Origin: Antrihabitans auranticaus
GTDB taxonomy: Bacteria > Actinomycetota > Actinomycetes > Mycobacteriales > Mycobacteriaceae
NCBI RefSeq assembly: GCF_016481275.1
Contig: NZ_JAEMNW010000002.1
Span: 62,001 to 126,000, forward strand
DNA: 64,000 nucleotides
Reading direction: 5' to 3'
The translations under genes were made by a program, and so were the position numbers. The first letter of the stretch is position 1, and each line of letters opens with the position of its first letter. Shown piece after piece: positions 1-9,362 of this stretch. The notes under the pieces are model-generated. The model saw nothing but the letters and a program-made list of their open reading frames with translations, had not been told where the DNA came from and did no database searches.

Positions 1-510
1 GGCGGGGATGCGCCCCTCGAGGAAGGCCCGGGCGTAGATGCCGGGGGAGGCGTGGCCCTGGATGAAGATCTGGTCGCCGCCGCCGGGATGGTCTTTGCCG
101 CGGAAGAAGTGGTTGAAACCGACCTCGTAGAGCGACGACGACGACGCGTAGGTCGAGATATGGCCGCCGACCCCGACGCCGGGGCGTTGCGCGCGGTGCA
201 CCATGACGGCTGCGTTCCAGCGGATCCATGCCCGGTAGCGGCGCTCGACGTCCTCATCACCGGGGAACGCTGGTTCGCTCTCGGTGGGGATGGTGTTCAC
301 GTAGTCGGTCGACGTCAGGGCGGGAATCGAGACGCGGTTCTCGCCGGCTCGCTCGAGCAGGCGCAGCATGAGGTAGCGGGCACGCTCGGAACCGGAATGT
401 TGCAGGAGGTTGTCGAGCGATTCGAGCCACTCGTCGGTTTCCTCAGGATCCAGGTCGGTCAGGTAGGACGCGACGCCTTCTCGGCTGAGCTGGGTGACAT
501 CGATCGACAT
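1..510 (-). CDS. aceE: Pyruvate dehydrogenase E1 component, homodimeric type (N-terminal part only)
   Basis: This is the first 170 residues of the thiamine-diphosphate E1 subunit that decarboxylates pyruvate in the pyruvate dehydrogenase complex. The gene runs off the left edge, so only about a fifth of the roughly 900-residue family length is visible. The reading frame contains the AceE-typical stretch [10 protein letters not shown] near residue 28, then [10 protein letters not shown], and [20 protein letters not shown] near residue 125, followed by [20 protein letters not shown]. The start at 510 is preceded by AGGAG; an in-frame ATG at 522 lacks a good ribosome site. It is a housekeeping gene and seems unrelated to the allantoin genes beside it. 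Identification is by recognised family sequence. Confidence 0.95.
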   Translation of the reverse strand, partial: MSIDVTQLSREGVASYLTDLDPEETDEWLESLDNLLQHSGSERARYLMLRLLERAGENRVSIPALTSTDYVNTIPTESEPAFPGDEDVERRYRAWIRWNAAVMVHRAQRPGVGVGGHISTYASSSSLYEVGFNHFFRGKDHPGGGDQIFIQGHASPGIYARAFLEGRIPA

Positions 511-551
511 GGTGCTCCTCATCCGCGCGGTGGTGGGCGCGTTGCGTTGCC

Positions 552-575
552 CGTCCGCCCGATCGTGGGCGGACG
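552..575. terminator. Hairpin between the racemase-like gene and aceE
   Basis: A perfect 9-bp inverted repeat, CGTCCGCCC / GGGCGGACG, with a 6-nt loop lies 20 bases past the racemase-like stop. There is no T-tract, which is common for actinobacterial terminators. It probably ends the permease-racemase transcript ahead of aceE. Confidence 0.6.
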
Positions 576-594
576 AGCGTGTGGGGATACTGCG

Positions 595-1335
595 TTACGG
601 CTGCGTCGAGTAGACGGTGCTGATCGGCCAGCCGCTGATCCTCTTCGGACGCGGCGTTGCGTACGTGCGGACCTTCGAGGTCGAAAGATGCATCGAGACA
701 AGGGATTCGGCGAGTGAAACCGCGGCGCTGACGCCGTCGATGACGGGAACCCCGCACCGTTGCTGGATCCGTTCGTCGAGTCCGGCCATTCCGCCGCACC
801 CGAGACAGATCACTTCGGCGCGATCGTCACGTACTGCCTTCTCGGCCTCGGCGACAATCGCCGCGACCGCTTGTTCCGGATCTTCTTCCAGCGTCAGCAC
901 CGAAACATCACTGGCACGTACCGACGCACACCGAGTATACAGTCCGGCGAGCGTCAGCCTGTCTTCGATCATGGGGACCGTGCGATCCAAAGTTGTTACT
1001 ACCGAGTAACTTCGGCCGATCAACATTGCGACGATGGCTGCCGCCTCGGTGATGTCCACGACTGGAACGTCCAGTAACTCCTGCAGACCTTCGCGGCCGT
1101 GTTCGCCGAATCCGGCCTGGATTACAGCGTCGAACGGTTCGGTGTATGTGCTCACTGCGTCCATTACCGCGACTGCGGCGAGGTGGCTCTCGAAATTGCC
1201 CTCGACCGACTCGGCGCCGAATCGCGGTGTGAGTGCGACGATCTCGGTGCCGGGGCGCGCGGCGAGCTGGGCCTGCCTGCCGATGGCTTCGGTCATCGAT
1301 TCGGTCGTATTGACATTGACGACAAGAATTTTCAT
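595..1335 (-). CDS. Asp/Glu/hydantoin (allantoin) racemase family protein, first catalytic Cys replaced
   Basis: This 246-residue protein belongs to the Asp/Glu/hydantoin racemase family, whose members next to allantoin genes usually interconvert (R)- and (S)-allantoin. It begins with the family strand MKILVVNVNTTESMT and keeps the second catalytic cysteine in CLGCGGM (Cys180). At the first catalytic position, where hydantoin racemases have a Cys near residue 76, this protein has Gly75 in QAGFGEHG. A two-base racemization mechanism would therefore be impaired; a single-Cys arrangement is known from arylmalonate decarboxylase in the same superfamily. It lies 42 bases downstream of the NCS1 permease gene and is probably co-transcribed with it. 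Family assignment is firm, the exact reaction is not. Confidence 0.85.
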   Translation of the reverse strand: MKILVVNVNTTESMTEAIGRQAQLAARPGTEIVALTPRFGAESVEGNFESHLAAVAVMDAVSTYTEPFDAVIQAGFGEHGREGLQELLDVPVVDITEAAAIVAMLIGRSYSVVTTLDRTVPMIEDRLTLAGLYTRCASVRASDVSVLTLEEDPEQAVAAIVAEAEKAVRDDRAEVICLGCGGMAGLDERIQQRCGVPVIDGVSAAVSLAESLVSMHLSTSKVRTYATPRPKRISGWPISTVYSTQP

Positions 1336-1377
1336 GATATCTCCGACGGTTGCTGTTGCAGCAGAGGTGGTTTCGAA

Positions 1378-2892
1378 TCAGTGGACGCTTGCTACGGCAA
1401 TCGATTCACCGGACACGTCCTCGAAAGTCGCCTTGCGATCGGCGAGCATGAAGTAGATCATCGCGCCGAGGCCGGCGCCGATGAACCATGCGAAGGCGGC
1501 GAGCGAGGCGAGCGCGGGTGTGAACGCGATCAGCAGCGACAGCGCCGCAGCGGGGACGAACGCCGCGATCGCACGCGGGTTGATGCCGTGCCGGTAGTGG
1601 TAGGCACCCGACGGCTCGTCGGTGTACAGCTCGGGGACGTTGATCTTGGCGCGTCGGATGAGCCAGTAGTCGGCGATGATGATGCCGAACAGCGGGCCGA
1701 GCAACGCACCCAGGCCGCCGAGGAAGTAGTTGATCACGACCGGGCTGTTGTACAGGTTCCACGGCAGGATCACCAGGCCGATGACGGCGCTGACCAGTCC
1801 GGCCCGTGCAAAGTTGAGGTGCTTGGGGAAGAGGTTGGTCAGCGCGTAGATCGGCGCGACGAAGTTGGCCATCAGGTTCACCGCGATGGTCAGGATCAGC
1901 AGTGCGAGCGATGCGATGACGAGGAGGAACGTATTGGGAATCGAGTGGACGATGTCGGCCGGGCTGGCGACGATCTGGCCGTTGATCTTGAACTGCCCCC
2001 CGGCCATCGCGACGACGATCACGCCGAAGAAGAGGACGTTGATCGGGATGCCCCAGAAGTTGCCCTTGAAGATGGAGCTACGGGCCTTGCACGCACGGGT
2101 GAAGTCGCAGAAGTTGAGGACGAAGGTCGCATAGATCGAGACCCAGAGTGCGGCGCCGGCGAAGATCTCCCGCCACATGACGCCGCCGGTGAGGTGGTCG
2201 GGCGTCGACCACGCAATCGAACCGCCGGCTTCGACGACTACCCAGATGGCGAGTGCGGCCATCGTCACCAGGATGATCGGGCCGGCGAAGGCCTCGTACT
2301 TGCGGATCATGTCCATGCCGTGCTGGACGACGATCGTCTGCACCAGCCAAAGGGTTGCGAAGGTGATCCAGCCGAGAGTCGAGAGACCGAGGATCGAGTT
2401 CTGGTCCATGCTCTCCAGGCCGGGTGCCACTGCGATCAGCAGTACGCGCAGAACGAGGGATGCGAGAAAGGTCTGGATACCGAACCAGACGATGGCGACG
2501 CCACCTCGGATCAGGGACGCGAGTTGCGCGCCGCGGACGCCGAAAGCGATCCGGGCCATGACCGGGAAGGGGATCCCCGTCTTGTGGCCCATGTATCCGG
2601 AAATCGTCAACAGCACGAACAGCAGCGCTGAACCGATGCCGAGCGCGAGCAGAATTTGCCAGCCGCCGAGGCCGAGGGCGAAAAGGCCGAGAGCGAACCC
2701 GTAGTTGCCGAGGCTGTGTACGTCGTTCGCCCAGAGGGTGAAGATGCTGTAGCCGCTCCAGCGGCGGCCCTCGGTCTTGGTGGGTGCGAGATCGATATTG
2801 TAGAGCCGCGAACTGAGTGGGTGTGGCTCGGGCGCCGTGGTCGCGGTCACGGTGTCGAGCCGTTTCTGGGCGCGGGGTTGATCGATGAGCAT
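1378..2892 (-). CDS. NCS1-family nucleobase/allantoin/hydantoin permease
   Basis: A 504-residue inner-membrane symporter of the nucleobase:cation symporter-1 family (relatives: PucI, AllP, Mhp1), with about 12 hydrophobic segments. It is recognised by the N-terminal sequence NIDLAPTKTEGRRWSGYSIF followed by LWANDVHSLGNYGFALGLF, by RIAFGVRGAQLASLIRGGVA in the substrate-site region, and by GPLFGIIIADYWLIRRAKIN near the C-terminus. Its place directly upstream of the racemase-like gene and beside allantoinase points to allantoin or a related ureide or hydantoin as cargo. A palindromic operator shared with the catabolic operon lies 65 bases upstream of its start, so regulation by the IclR-type protein at 13134 is expected. 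The precise substrate is inferred from context. Confidence 0.93.
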   Translation of the reverse strand: MLIDQPRAQKRLDTVTATTAPEPHPLSSRLYNIDLAPTKTEGRRWSGYSIFTLWANDVHSLGNYGFALGLFALGLGGWQILLALGIGSALLFVLLTISGYMGHKTGIPFPVMARIAFGVRGAQLASLIRGGVAIVWFGIQTFLASLVLRVLLIAVAPGLESMDQNSILGLSTLGWITFATLWLVQTIVVQHGMDMIRKYEAFAGPIILVTMAALAIWVVVEAGGSIAWSTPDHLTGGVMWREIFAGAALWVSIYATFVLNFCDFTRACKARSSIFKGNFWGIPINVLFFGVIVVAMAGGQFKINGQIVASPADIVHSIPNTFLLVIASLALLILTIAVNLMANFVAPIYALTNLFPKHLNFARAGLVSAVIGLVILPWNLYNSPVVINYFLGGLGALLGPLFGIIIADYWLIRRAKINVPELYTDEPSGAYHYRHGINPRAIAAFVPAAALSLLIAFTPALASLAAFAWFIGAGLGAMIYFMLADRKATFEDVSGESIAVASVH

Positions 2893-2956
2893 CGGATAGT
2901 CGGTCCTTGCGTGATGCGGCGGTGCGTCGCGGTGGTTGGTTCTATTTCGGTGCTAA

Positions 2957-2992
2957 TTCCGTATTGTGGAAATCAAATTCCGTTGATTGTCT
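2957..2992. promoter_or_regulatory. IclR/AllR-type operator upstream of the NCS1 permease
   Basis: TTCCGTATTGTGGAA at 2957-2971 is an imperfect copy of the 15-bp palindrome found near 10620 and 12961. A second half-site TTCCG starts exactly 21 bases later (2978). It sits in the 162-base gap between the permease start and the allantoinase stop, which otherwise shows no gene. The binding protein is inferred to be the IclR regulator at 13134. Confidence 0.7.
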
Positions 2993-3054
2993 CAAGTGTG
3001 ACCCAGGTAACAGGGTTGGTCAAGGGTTGATCGAGGGCGATACCCAACTAGGGG

Positions 3055-4407
3055 TCAGGCCGTCCCGCGGGTCAGCAACCGCCCGCGCGGTGCCTCGTCG
3101 AGGTCGATTCGAGACCCGGCAAGCCAGGTACTGCGGACGACACCTGCGAGGGGCAGGCCGTCGTAGGCGCTGATCGGATTCTTGTGTTGAAGCTGCTTCG
3201 CGTCGACGACAAATGCCTGGTCGGGAGCGAAGACGACGAAGTCGGCCGCGTAGCCGAGAGCGATATGGCCCTTGGTTGTGAAGCCGACCTGACGGGCTGG
3301 ATTCTCTGCCATCCACGCAACGACGTCCAGCAGGCTGTGCCCGCGGCGACGCGCTTCCGTCCAGATCGCGGGCAAGCCGAGTTGCAATGATGCGATGCCA
3401 CCCCAGGCGACCCCGAAATCACCGATGTCGAACCGCTTCAGTTCCTCGGTGCACGGCGAATGGTCCGACACGATGCAATCGATGACACCGTCGCGCAAGC
3501 CCTGCCACAGCAGTTCGCGGTTCGATGCTTCTCTGATCGGCGGACAGCACTTGAATTGCGTTGCACCCGAACGGATTCCTTCGGCAACGAAGGACAGATA
3601 GTGCGGACAGGTTTCGACGGTGAGCCGCACACCGTCGTTTCGCGCGGAGGCAATCATCGGCAGGGCGTCGGAGCTCGACAGGTGCAGGATGTGCACTCGG
3701 CAACCGGTCCAGCGGGCAAGTTCGATGACTTCGGCTATTGCCAGGTTCTCAGCGCCCCGCGGCCGTGAGGCGAGGAAATCGGAGTAGCGCTCACCTTGCG
3801 GGGACGGTGCACGATCGATGCTGTGCGCGTCCTCGGCATGCACGATCATCAGCGCGCCGAAGGATGCGATCTCACGGAGCGCAACTTCCAGTTCCTGCGG
3901 ATTCAGGGGCGGGAACTCGTCGACTCCGGAATGCAGTAGGAAGCACTTGAAGCCGAACACGCCGGCGTCGTGCAAACCCCGCAGTTCGGAGACGTTGCCG
4001 GGAATCGCACCGCCCCAGAACCCGACGTCGACATAGGCCTGATCGGACGCGACCTTCTGCTTGATCTCCAGCGCGGAGACGTCGACCGTCGCCGGAATGC
4101 TGTTGAGCGGCATGTCGACGATTGTCGTCACACCGCCCGCGGCGGCGGCCCGTGTTGCACTCGCAAAGCCTTCCCATTCGGTGCGGCCGGGCTCGTTGAC
4201 GTGCACGTGGGTGTCGACCAGTCCGGGCATCAGCACCTCGTCTGTGCCGAGGTCGATCGTTTCGCGCGCCTCGAGCGCCGAGTCGAGTGGCTCGATCGCG
4301 ACGATCTTGCCGTCCCGGATACCGATGCACCGCGCAACTTCGCCGGCTGCCGTGATCACACGCGGTGCGCGGAAGATCAGGTCGAGGGGTGCGTTCGGAT
4401 CACTCAT
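3055..4407 (-). CDS. allB: Allantoinase
   Basis: A 450-residue cyclic amidohydrolase that opens the hydantoin ring of allantoin to give allantoate. The binuclear metal site is visible: His67 and His69 in DTHVHVNEPGRTEWEGF, the lysine expected to be carbamylated (Lys154 in FGFKCFLLHS), VHAED, HILHLSS, and the C-terminal SDHSPC aspartate. The start at 4407 (MSDPN) was preferred over an ATG nine codons upstream because it leaves the usual 8-base overlap with the end of the allantoicase gene and removes an Arg-rich leader. It is the last gene of the long operon that begins at 10594. Catalytic residues are complete, so an active enzyme is expected. Confidence 0.96.
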   Translation of the reverse strand: MSDPNAPLDLIFRAPRVITAAGEVARCIGIRDGKIVAIEPLDSALEARETIDLGTDEVLMPGLVDTHVHVNEPGRTEWEGFASATRAAAAGGVTTIVDMPLNSIPATVDVSALEIKQKVASDQAYVDVGFWGGAIPGNVSELRGLHDAGVFGFKCFLLHSGVDEFPPLNPQELEVALREIASFGALMIVHAEDAHSIDRAPSPQGERYSDFLASRPRGAENLAIAEVIELARWTGCRVHILHLSSSDALPMIASARNDGVRLTVETCPHYLSFVAEGIRSGATQFKCCPPIREASNRELLWQGLRDGVIDCIVSDHSPCTEELKRFDIGDFGVAWGGIASLQLGLPAIWTEARRRGHSLLDVVAWMAENPARQVGFTTKGHIALGYAADFVVFAPDQAFVVDAKQLQHKNPISAYDGLPLAGVVRSTWLAGSRIDLDEAPRGRLLTRGTA

Positions 4408-5458
4408 CGGTCTCGTCCGTCGAAATCGTCGCACGGTGGTCGGCGGGCAGTCCGCCCCACCAGCGTTGGTGGGCCTGCGTCAGCGCGTCCGCGTCGAGTT
4501 CGCCGAACAGCCGGAGTCGGGACAGTCCGCCGTCGGGGTAGACGTCGAGCCGCAGGTGGGTCGCTGCGTTGGCGCTGTCGAGCAAGAAGCGATGCCGCGT
4601 ATCGGGCTGGACCGCCGTGCGGGCGAGCACGTCGAACCAGGCGTCTGCATCGTCGAGGCTCGCCTTGCGAGTGTCGATGGCGCGCAACGATACCCAGCCC
4701 GGCGCATTGCCGACGTAGTAGCTCGTGTCGATCTCGACATGGCGTGGATGCCCGGCTGCCGCGAGTTCGAATACTGCGAAATCGTTGCCACCGCCACGGC
4801 GCCGGGAGTTCTCCCAGCCTTCGCCCATATTGCGTGCGCGGCCGGGGAGGATGATGTTGGCGGGGGATGCGTAGAAGGCATCAGAGCAGTCCACGAGCTG
4901 TCCGCCGTTCTCCGCGGCAAGGAGATCCACTGTGCCGCCGAGGAATCGGGGATCGGGGACAACCTCACCGTGTACTCGCAACCGTGCGACGCCACCGTCG
5001 GGGTAGATCGACAGGCGCACGTGGGTCCAGCGGTGCCGATCGGTGACGGCGTAGGCGTTGGCCTTGTCGCCTTCTGCCGGTGACTTCTCGACGATGGTGT
5101 GCCACTGTGCATTTGCGAGTTCGTCGATCGAGGGATAGCCCTCGACCGATGCCGCTTCGATCGAGACGAACGGTGGGTAGTTGCCCTTGAAGTAGGCGGT
5201 ATCGACAACGACGCCGTGGACGATGCCGGCCGCGCCGAGCCGAACGATCGCCCAGTCGTGCCCCTCGTCGCGCCGGCGCCGGGTCTCCCAGCCGTCGTAC
5301 ACCTTGCCCTTGTGGCCGAACTCGTTCGGATCGAAGAAGGGAGCTTCCGGACGAATCAGATTCTCGCGCTGCGCGAACAGCTCGTCGTTGGCTGCCGTGA
5401 CGCTGCCACCGAGGGCACGCGACGCAAGGTCGGGCAGGCCTGTGAATTGAAGTGTCAT
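4400..5458 (-). CDS. alc: Allantoicase
   Basis: A 352-residue enzyme that hydrolyses allantoate to ureidoglycolate and urea. It shows the family's two homologous beta-sandwich domains: KVYDGWETRRRRDEGHDWAI with VDTAYFKGNYPP in the first half, and MGEGWENSRRRGGGNDFAVF with IDTSYYVGNAPG in the second. The length is normal. It overlaps the allantoinase start by 8 bases and the glycerate kinase stop by 4, so the three are translationally coupled. Its product, ureidoglycolate, needs a lyase to release glyoxylate for the Gcl branch; no recognisable AllA-type lyase is in the window. Confidence 0.95.
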   Translation of the reverse strand: MTLQFTGLPDLASRALGGSVTAANDELFAQRENLIRPEAPFFDPNEFGHKGKVYDGWETRRRRDEGHDWAIVRLGAAGIVHGVVVDTAYFKGNYPPFVSIEAASVEGYPSIDELANAQWHTIVEKSPAEGDKANAYAVTDRHRWTHVRLSIYPDGGVARLRVHGEVVPDPRFLGGTVDLLAAENGGQLVDCSDAFYASPANIILPGRARNMGEGWENSRRRGGGNDFAVFELAAAGHPRHVEIDTSYYVGNAPGWVSLRAIDTRKASLDDADAWFDVLARTAVQPDTRHRFLLDSANAATHLRLDVYPDGGLSRLRLFGELDADALTQAHQRWWGGLPADHRATISTDETDE

Positions 5459-6618
5459 GATGCGGCTCCTGTCGCTTGGTGGTGCTGTCGCGTGCTGCGG
5501 GTGTGTTCGGTTTCTTCGACGATTCGAGGGCCTAGCTCGCGCAGTAGTGCCGCGGCGTTGGCGATCGAGGTTTGCGGGTCGGGCTCGAGGTCGGAAAGTG
5601 TGTAGGCAGCTGCGATTCCGGCTCGGTGCAGCTGTTCGTCGTCGAGCAGGCTGCGCCCGGCGACGGCGAGTACCGGTGTGCCGCGGCGTCGGGCGGCGGC
5701 CGCAACGCCGGCAGGTGCTTTGCCGTGCAGAGTCTGCGCGTCGAGGCAGCCTTCGCCGGTGATCACGAGATCGGCTTCCGCCAAACGGCTTTCGAAGTCG
5801 ACGAGCTCGAGGACCAGCTCGATGCCTGGGCGCGGAACGGCGCTCAGCGCCGCGAAGAGTGCAAGGCCGGTACCGCCTGCCGCGCCCGCGCCCGGGGTCT
5901 CGGATTCGTCCCGACCGACCGCGTCGGCCACCACGTGCGCCCAGTTGGTCATCGCTATCTCCAGCACGGCGAGGTCGCTCGCGGTGGCGCCCTTCTGCGG
6001 TCCGTACACCGTGGTGGCACCGTCCGGACCGAGAAGCGGGTTGTCGACGTCGCAGGCGACGCGAAGGCGCGCATTCGCCAGCGCGGGGTGTAGTTGCGTC
6101 AGGTCGAGGCGAGCCGCTCTCAGCAATTGCCCGCCGCCGCGGCCGACGTCCATTCCCTCGGAGTCACAGATTCGCGCTCCGAGTGCCTGGAGGAGACCGG
6201 CTCCGCCATCGGTCGACGAGCTGCCGCCGATCCCGATGACGATGTCTCGGGCCCCGTGGTCGAGGGCATGCGCGATCATCGTGCCGAGTCCGAAGGTGCT
6301 GGCGCCCAATGGATCCGGAATCGAGCCGGGTAGCGCGGACAGACCGACCACCGAGGCGAGTTCGACGACCGCGCGGTCGCCGTCGACCGCGTAGGCTGCG
6401 ACAAGCGGCCGACCGGTCGGGCCGGTCGCGGCGACGCCGACCCGAGTCCAGCCGGTGGCGACGGCAGCCGCCACCGTGCCGTCACCGCCGTCTGCTATCG
6501 GGAGTTGGGTTGCGGTCCAACCACGTCCGGCGTCGGTGATCCCCAACGCCAACGCTTCGGCGACCTGAGCCGCGGTCAGCGACCCTTTGAACTTGTCCGG
6601 GGCGATGAGCGCGTGCAT
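5455..6618 (-). CDS. glxK: Glycerate kinase
   Basis: A 387-residue kinase that phosphorylates D-glycerate, the last step of the glyoxylate-to-glycerate route, feeding carbon into lower glycolysis. It begins with the family signature APDKFKGSLTAAQVAEAL and contains PIADGGDGTVAAAV, GIGGSSSTDGGAGLLQALGA near residue 125, and ITGEGCLDAQT near the C-terminus, all typical of the GarK/GlxK family. It lies 2 bases downstream of gcl and overlaps the allantoicase start by 4 bases. Whether the product is 2- or 3-phosphoglycerate cannot be read from the sequence. Confidence 0.95.
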   Translation of the reverse strand: MHALIAPDKFKGSLTAAQVAEALALGITDAGRGWTATQLPIADGGDGTVAAAVATGWTRVGVAATGPTGRPLVAAYAVDGDRAVVELASVVGLSALPGSIPDPLGASTFGLGTMIAHALDHGARDIVIGIGGSSSTDGGAGLLQALGARICDSEGMDVGRGGGQLLRAARLDLTQLHPALANARLRVACDVDNPLLGPDGATTVYGPQKGATASDLAVLEIAMTNWAHVVADAVGRDESETPGAGAAGGTGLALFAALSAVPRPGIELVLELVDFESRLAEADLVITGEGCLDAQTLHGKAPAGVAAAARRRGTPVLAVAGRSLLDDEQLHRAGIAAAYTLSDLEPDPQTSIANAAALLRELGPRIVEETEHTRSTRQHHQATGAAS

Positions 6619-6620
6619 GG

Positions 6621-8408
6621 CTAGTCCAGCAACATGAGTGCGGTCGGTGCGTCGTCGCGCTGCACGGCGAGCTGTTCGAACTCGGCGACGTTGTCCAGTT
6701 CGGTTCCCATCGCGATGTTGGTGACCTTCTCCAGAATCACCTCGACGACAACCGGCACCCGGTGTTCGTCGGCCAGTTCGCGTGCGCGACGCAGCGCTCC
6801 GGCGATCTCGGCTGGGTCGCTGACCCGGATTGCCTTGCAGCCCATGCCTTCGGCGACTCGGACGTGGTCGACGCCGTAGCCCTTCGCGGCGATCATGGAG
6901 TCGTCGGCGTTGATGTTGTCGAAGCCGAGCTGGACGCAGAAGTCCATGTCGAACGCCCGCTGCGCCTGCCGGATGAGGCCGAGGTAGGAGTTGTTCACGA
7001 CGACGTGGATGTAGGGCAGATTGAACTGCGCGCCGACCGCCAACTCTTCGATCATGAACTGGAAGTCGTAATCGCCGGACAGTGCAACGACTTTCGCGGT
7101 GGGATCGGCCGTCAGGACACCGAGGGTTGCGGGGATGGTCCAGCCCAGCGGTCCCGCTTGCCCGCAGTTGATCCAGTTACGCGCCTTGTAGACGTGCAGG
7201 AACTGGCCGCCGGCGATCTGGGAGAGCCCGATCGTGCTGACGTAGCGGGTGTCGCGCCCGAACGCGCGGTTCATCTCTTCGTACACACGTTGCGGCTTCA
7301 CCGGGATGTCGTCGTAGTGTGTCTTGCGCTGCATGGTGCGTTTGCGCTCGGCGCACTCGGCGACCCAGGTGGAGTAGTCGGGCAGCGTGCCCGCGGCCTT
7401 GCGCTCCTTCGCGACCTCGATCATCTGCTCGAGTGCCGCCTTTGCGTCGGAGACGATGCCGTACTCGGGGGCGAACACGCGACCGATCTGGGTGGGCTCG
7501 ATATCGACGTGCACGAACGTGCGGCCCTTGCGGTAGGTGTCCAGTCCGCCCGTATGCCTGTTGGCCCAACGGTTTCCGATGCCGATGACGAAATCGGATG
7601 CGAGCATGGAAGCGTTGCCGTACCGGGTCGCGGTCTGCAACCCCACCATGCCCGCCGCCAGACGGTGATCGTCGGGAACGATGCCCCAGCCCATGAGCGT
7701 CGGCACCACCGGAACGTTCAGTAATTCGGCGAGTTCGACGAGTTGGTCCTCGCCACCGGCGTTGATGATGCCGCCGCCCGCGACGATGAGCGGGCGCTGC
7801 GATGCGGTCAGCATGTCCAGGGCCTTTGCGGCTTGCCTGCGCGTCGCCGCCGGCTTGTAGACAGGCAGCGGTTCGTACGTGTCAGGGTCGAAGTCGATCT
7901 CGGCCAGCTGAACGTCGATCGGCAGGTCGATGAGGACCGGTCCCGGCCGTCCCGATCGCATCAGGTGAAATGCCTGCTGGAAAGCGCCGGGGACCTGTGC
8001 GGGTTCGAGCACCGTCATCGCCATCTTGGTGACGGGCTTCGCGATCGAGGAGATGTCGACGGCCTGAAAATCTTCCTTGTGCAGCCGTGCGACGGGTGCC
8101 TGGCCCGTGATGGCGAGGATCGGAATCGAATCCGCCATGGCCGAATACAGCCCGGTGATCATGTCCGTGCCCGCGGGTCCGGAGGTGCCGATGCAGATGC
8201 CGATGTTGCCGAACTTGGCGCGGGTGTAACCCTCCGCCATGTGTGAGGCGCCCTCGACGTGGCGGGCAAGCACATGCTTGATGCCACCGTGGGCACGCAT
8301 CGCGGCGTAGAAGGGATTGATCGCCGCGCCTGGTAGACCGAAGGTCTGCGTGGCTCCTTCCAGTTCCAGAATCTTCACGGCCGCGTCGGCGGCCCGCATT
8401 TTGGGCAT
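6621..8408 (-). CDS. gcl: Glyoxylate carboligase (tartronate-semialdehyde synthase)
   Basis: A 595-residue thiamine-diphosphate enzyme that joins two glyoxylates into tartronate semialdehyde with loss of CO2. The N-terminal ThDP-fold domain has [16 protein letters not shown]: valine replaces the glutamate found in most ThDP enzymes, the hallmark of Gcl. The cofactor motif [12 protein letters not shown] followed by [10 protein letters not shown] lies near residue 440. Length and order (pyrimidine-binding, central, pyrophosphate-binding domains) are normal. It sits between the reductase and kinase genes that act immediately after it. Confidence 0.97.
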   Translation of the reverse strand: MPKMRAADAAVKILELEGATQTFGLPGAAINPFYAAMRAHGGIKHVLARHVEGASHMAEGYTRAKFGNIGICIGTSGPAGTDMITGLYSAMADSIPILAITGQAPVARLHKEDFQAVDISSIAKPVTKMAMTVLEPAQVPGAFQQAFHLMRSGRPGPVLIDLPIDVQLAEIDFDPDTYEPLPVYKPAATRRQAAKALDMLTASQRPLIVAGGGIINAGGEDQLVELAELLNVPVVPTLMGWGIVPDDHRLAAGMVGLQTATRYGNASMLASDFVIGIGNRWANRHTGGLDTYRKGRTFVHVDIEPTQIGRVFAPEYGIVSDAKAALEQMIEVAKERKAAGTLPDYSTWVAECAERKRTMQRKTHYDDIPVKPQRVYEEMNRAFGRDTRYVSTIGLSQIAGGQFLHVYKARNWINCGQAGPLGWTIPATLGVLTADPTAKVVALSGDYDFQFMIEELAVGAQFNLPYIHVVVNNSYLGLIRQAQRAFDMDFCVQLGFDNINADDSMIAAKGYGVDHVRVAEGMGCKAIRVSDPAEIAGALRRARELADEHRVPVVVEVILEKVTNIAMGTELDNVAEFEQLAVQRDDAPTALMLLD

Positions 8409-8451
8409 GACAAATCTCCGTCTATCGAAAAAGGTTTGAGTGAAGGGGGAT

Positions 8452-9336
8452 TCAGTTGGCTTCGCGGCCGGACAGCCGCTCTACGCCGCGGAAGAGCCCG
8501 GAATGATCGAGTCCGCCGTCGCCGTTTGCGCGAGCAGACGCCATGAGCTGTGCGAGGACCGCGCCGAGCGGTACGACGACGCCGGCTTCGCGTGCCGCGG
8601 CGGTAACGATGCCGAGGTCTTTGTGGTGCAGGTCGATCCGGAAGCCGGGGTCGAAGTTCCGGTCGAGCATCTTCTGCGCTTTCTGGTTGAGCACAGCCGA
8701 TCCGGCGAGGCCGCCGCCGAGGACCTTGACGGCAGCGTCGGTGTCGACGCCGTATGCCTCGAGGAACACGATCGCCTCGGCGAGCAGTTGGATGTTGCCC
8801 GCGACGATGAGCTGGTTGGCAGCCTTGACCGTCTGCCCCGAGCCGCTCGGGCCGACGTGCACGATCGTCTTGCCGACCGCTTCGAGTACAGGCTTTGCGC
8901 GCTCGAAGTCGGCAGCCGCACCGCCGACCATGATGGAGAGGGCGGCGTTGATCGCGCCTGGCTCGCCGCCGGACACGGGAGCATCGAGCAGCGCGAAGCC
9001 GCGTTCGGTCGCCTGATCGGCCAATTGCGTCGTGACGTCGGGACGGATGCTCGAGAAGTCGATGATCAGCGTGCCGGGCTGCGCGTTCTCGAAGACGCCG
9101 TCGGGTCCGGTGAGAACTGCCTCGACGTCGGGGGAATCCGGCACCATGACGGCGACCACATCGGCGTCGGCGACTGCTTTCGCGATCGAGTCGGCCTCGC
9201 TACCACCGGCTTTCACGAGGTCGGCGCCCCTGTCGGGTGTGCGGTTGTAGCCGGTTACCCGGTGGCCGGCCGTGGCGAGGTTCACGGCCATGGGGCTGCC
9301 CATGATGCCGAGACCGATGAATGCGATTGTGCTCAT
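8452..9336 (-). CDS. glxR: 2-hydroxy-3-oxopropionate (tartronate semialdehyde) reductase
   Basis: A 294-residue beta-hydroxyacid dehydrogenase that reduces tartronate semialdehyde to D-glycerate. It has the Rossmann motif [15 protein letters not shown] at the N-terminus, the substrate-binding motif [11 protein letters not shown] near residue 120, and the catalytic lysine in [14 protein letters not shown]. The start at 9336 follows GAGGAGAATTCCCA; an ATG 17 codons upstream would overlap the hyi stop and adds a non-conserved leader, so it was not used. The gene lies between hyi and gcl, as in other glyoxylate-utilisation operons. Confidence 0.95.
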   Translation of the reverse strand: MSTIAFIGLGIMGSPMAVNLATAGHRVTGYNRTPDRGADLVKAGGSEADSIAKAVADADVVAVMVPDSPDVEAVLTGPDGVFENAQPGTLIIDFSSIRPDVTTQLADQATERGFALLDAPVSGGEPGAINAALSIMVGGAAADFERAKPVLEAVGKTIVHVGPSGSGQTVKAANQLIVAGNIQLLAEAIVFLEAYGVDTDAAVKVLGGGLAGSAVLNQKAQKMLDRNFDPGFRIDLHHKDLGIVTAAAREAGVVVPLGAVLAQLMASARANGDGGLDHSGLFRGVERLSGREAN

Positions 9337-9362
9337 TGGGAATTCTCCTCGTAGGTGTGGGC

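Noticed and set aside
1099-2631. Long plus-strand frame of 510 codons opposite the NCS1 permease and racemase genes
   Set aside because: It is antisense to clearly conserved genes, rich in Asp/Arg/Gly as expected of a shadow frame in high-GC DNA, and matches no family.
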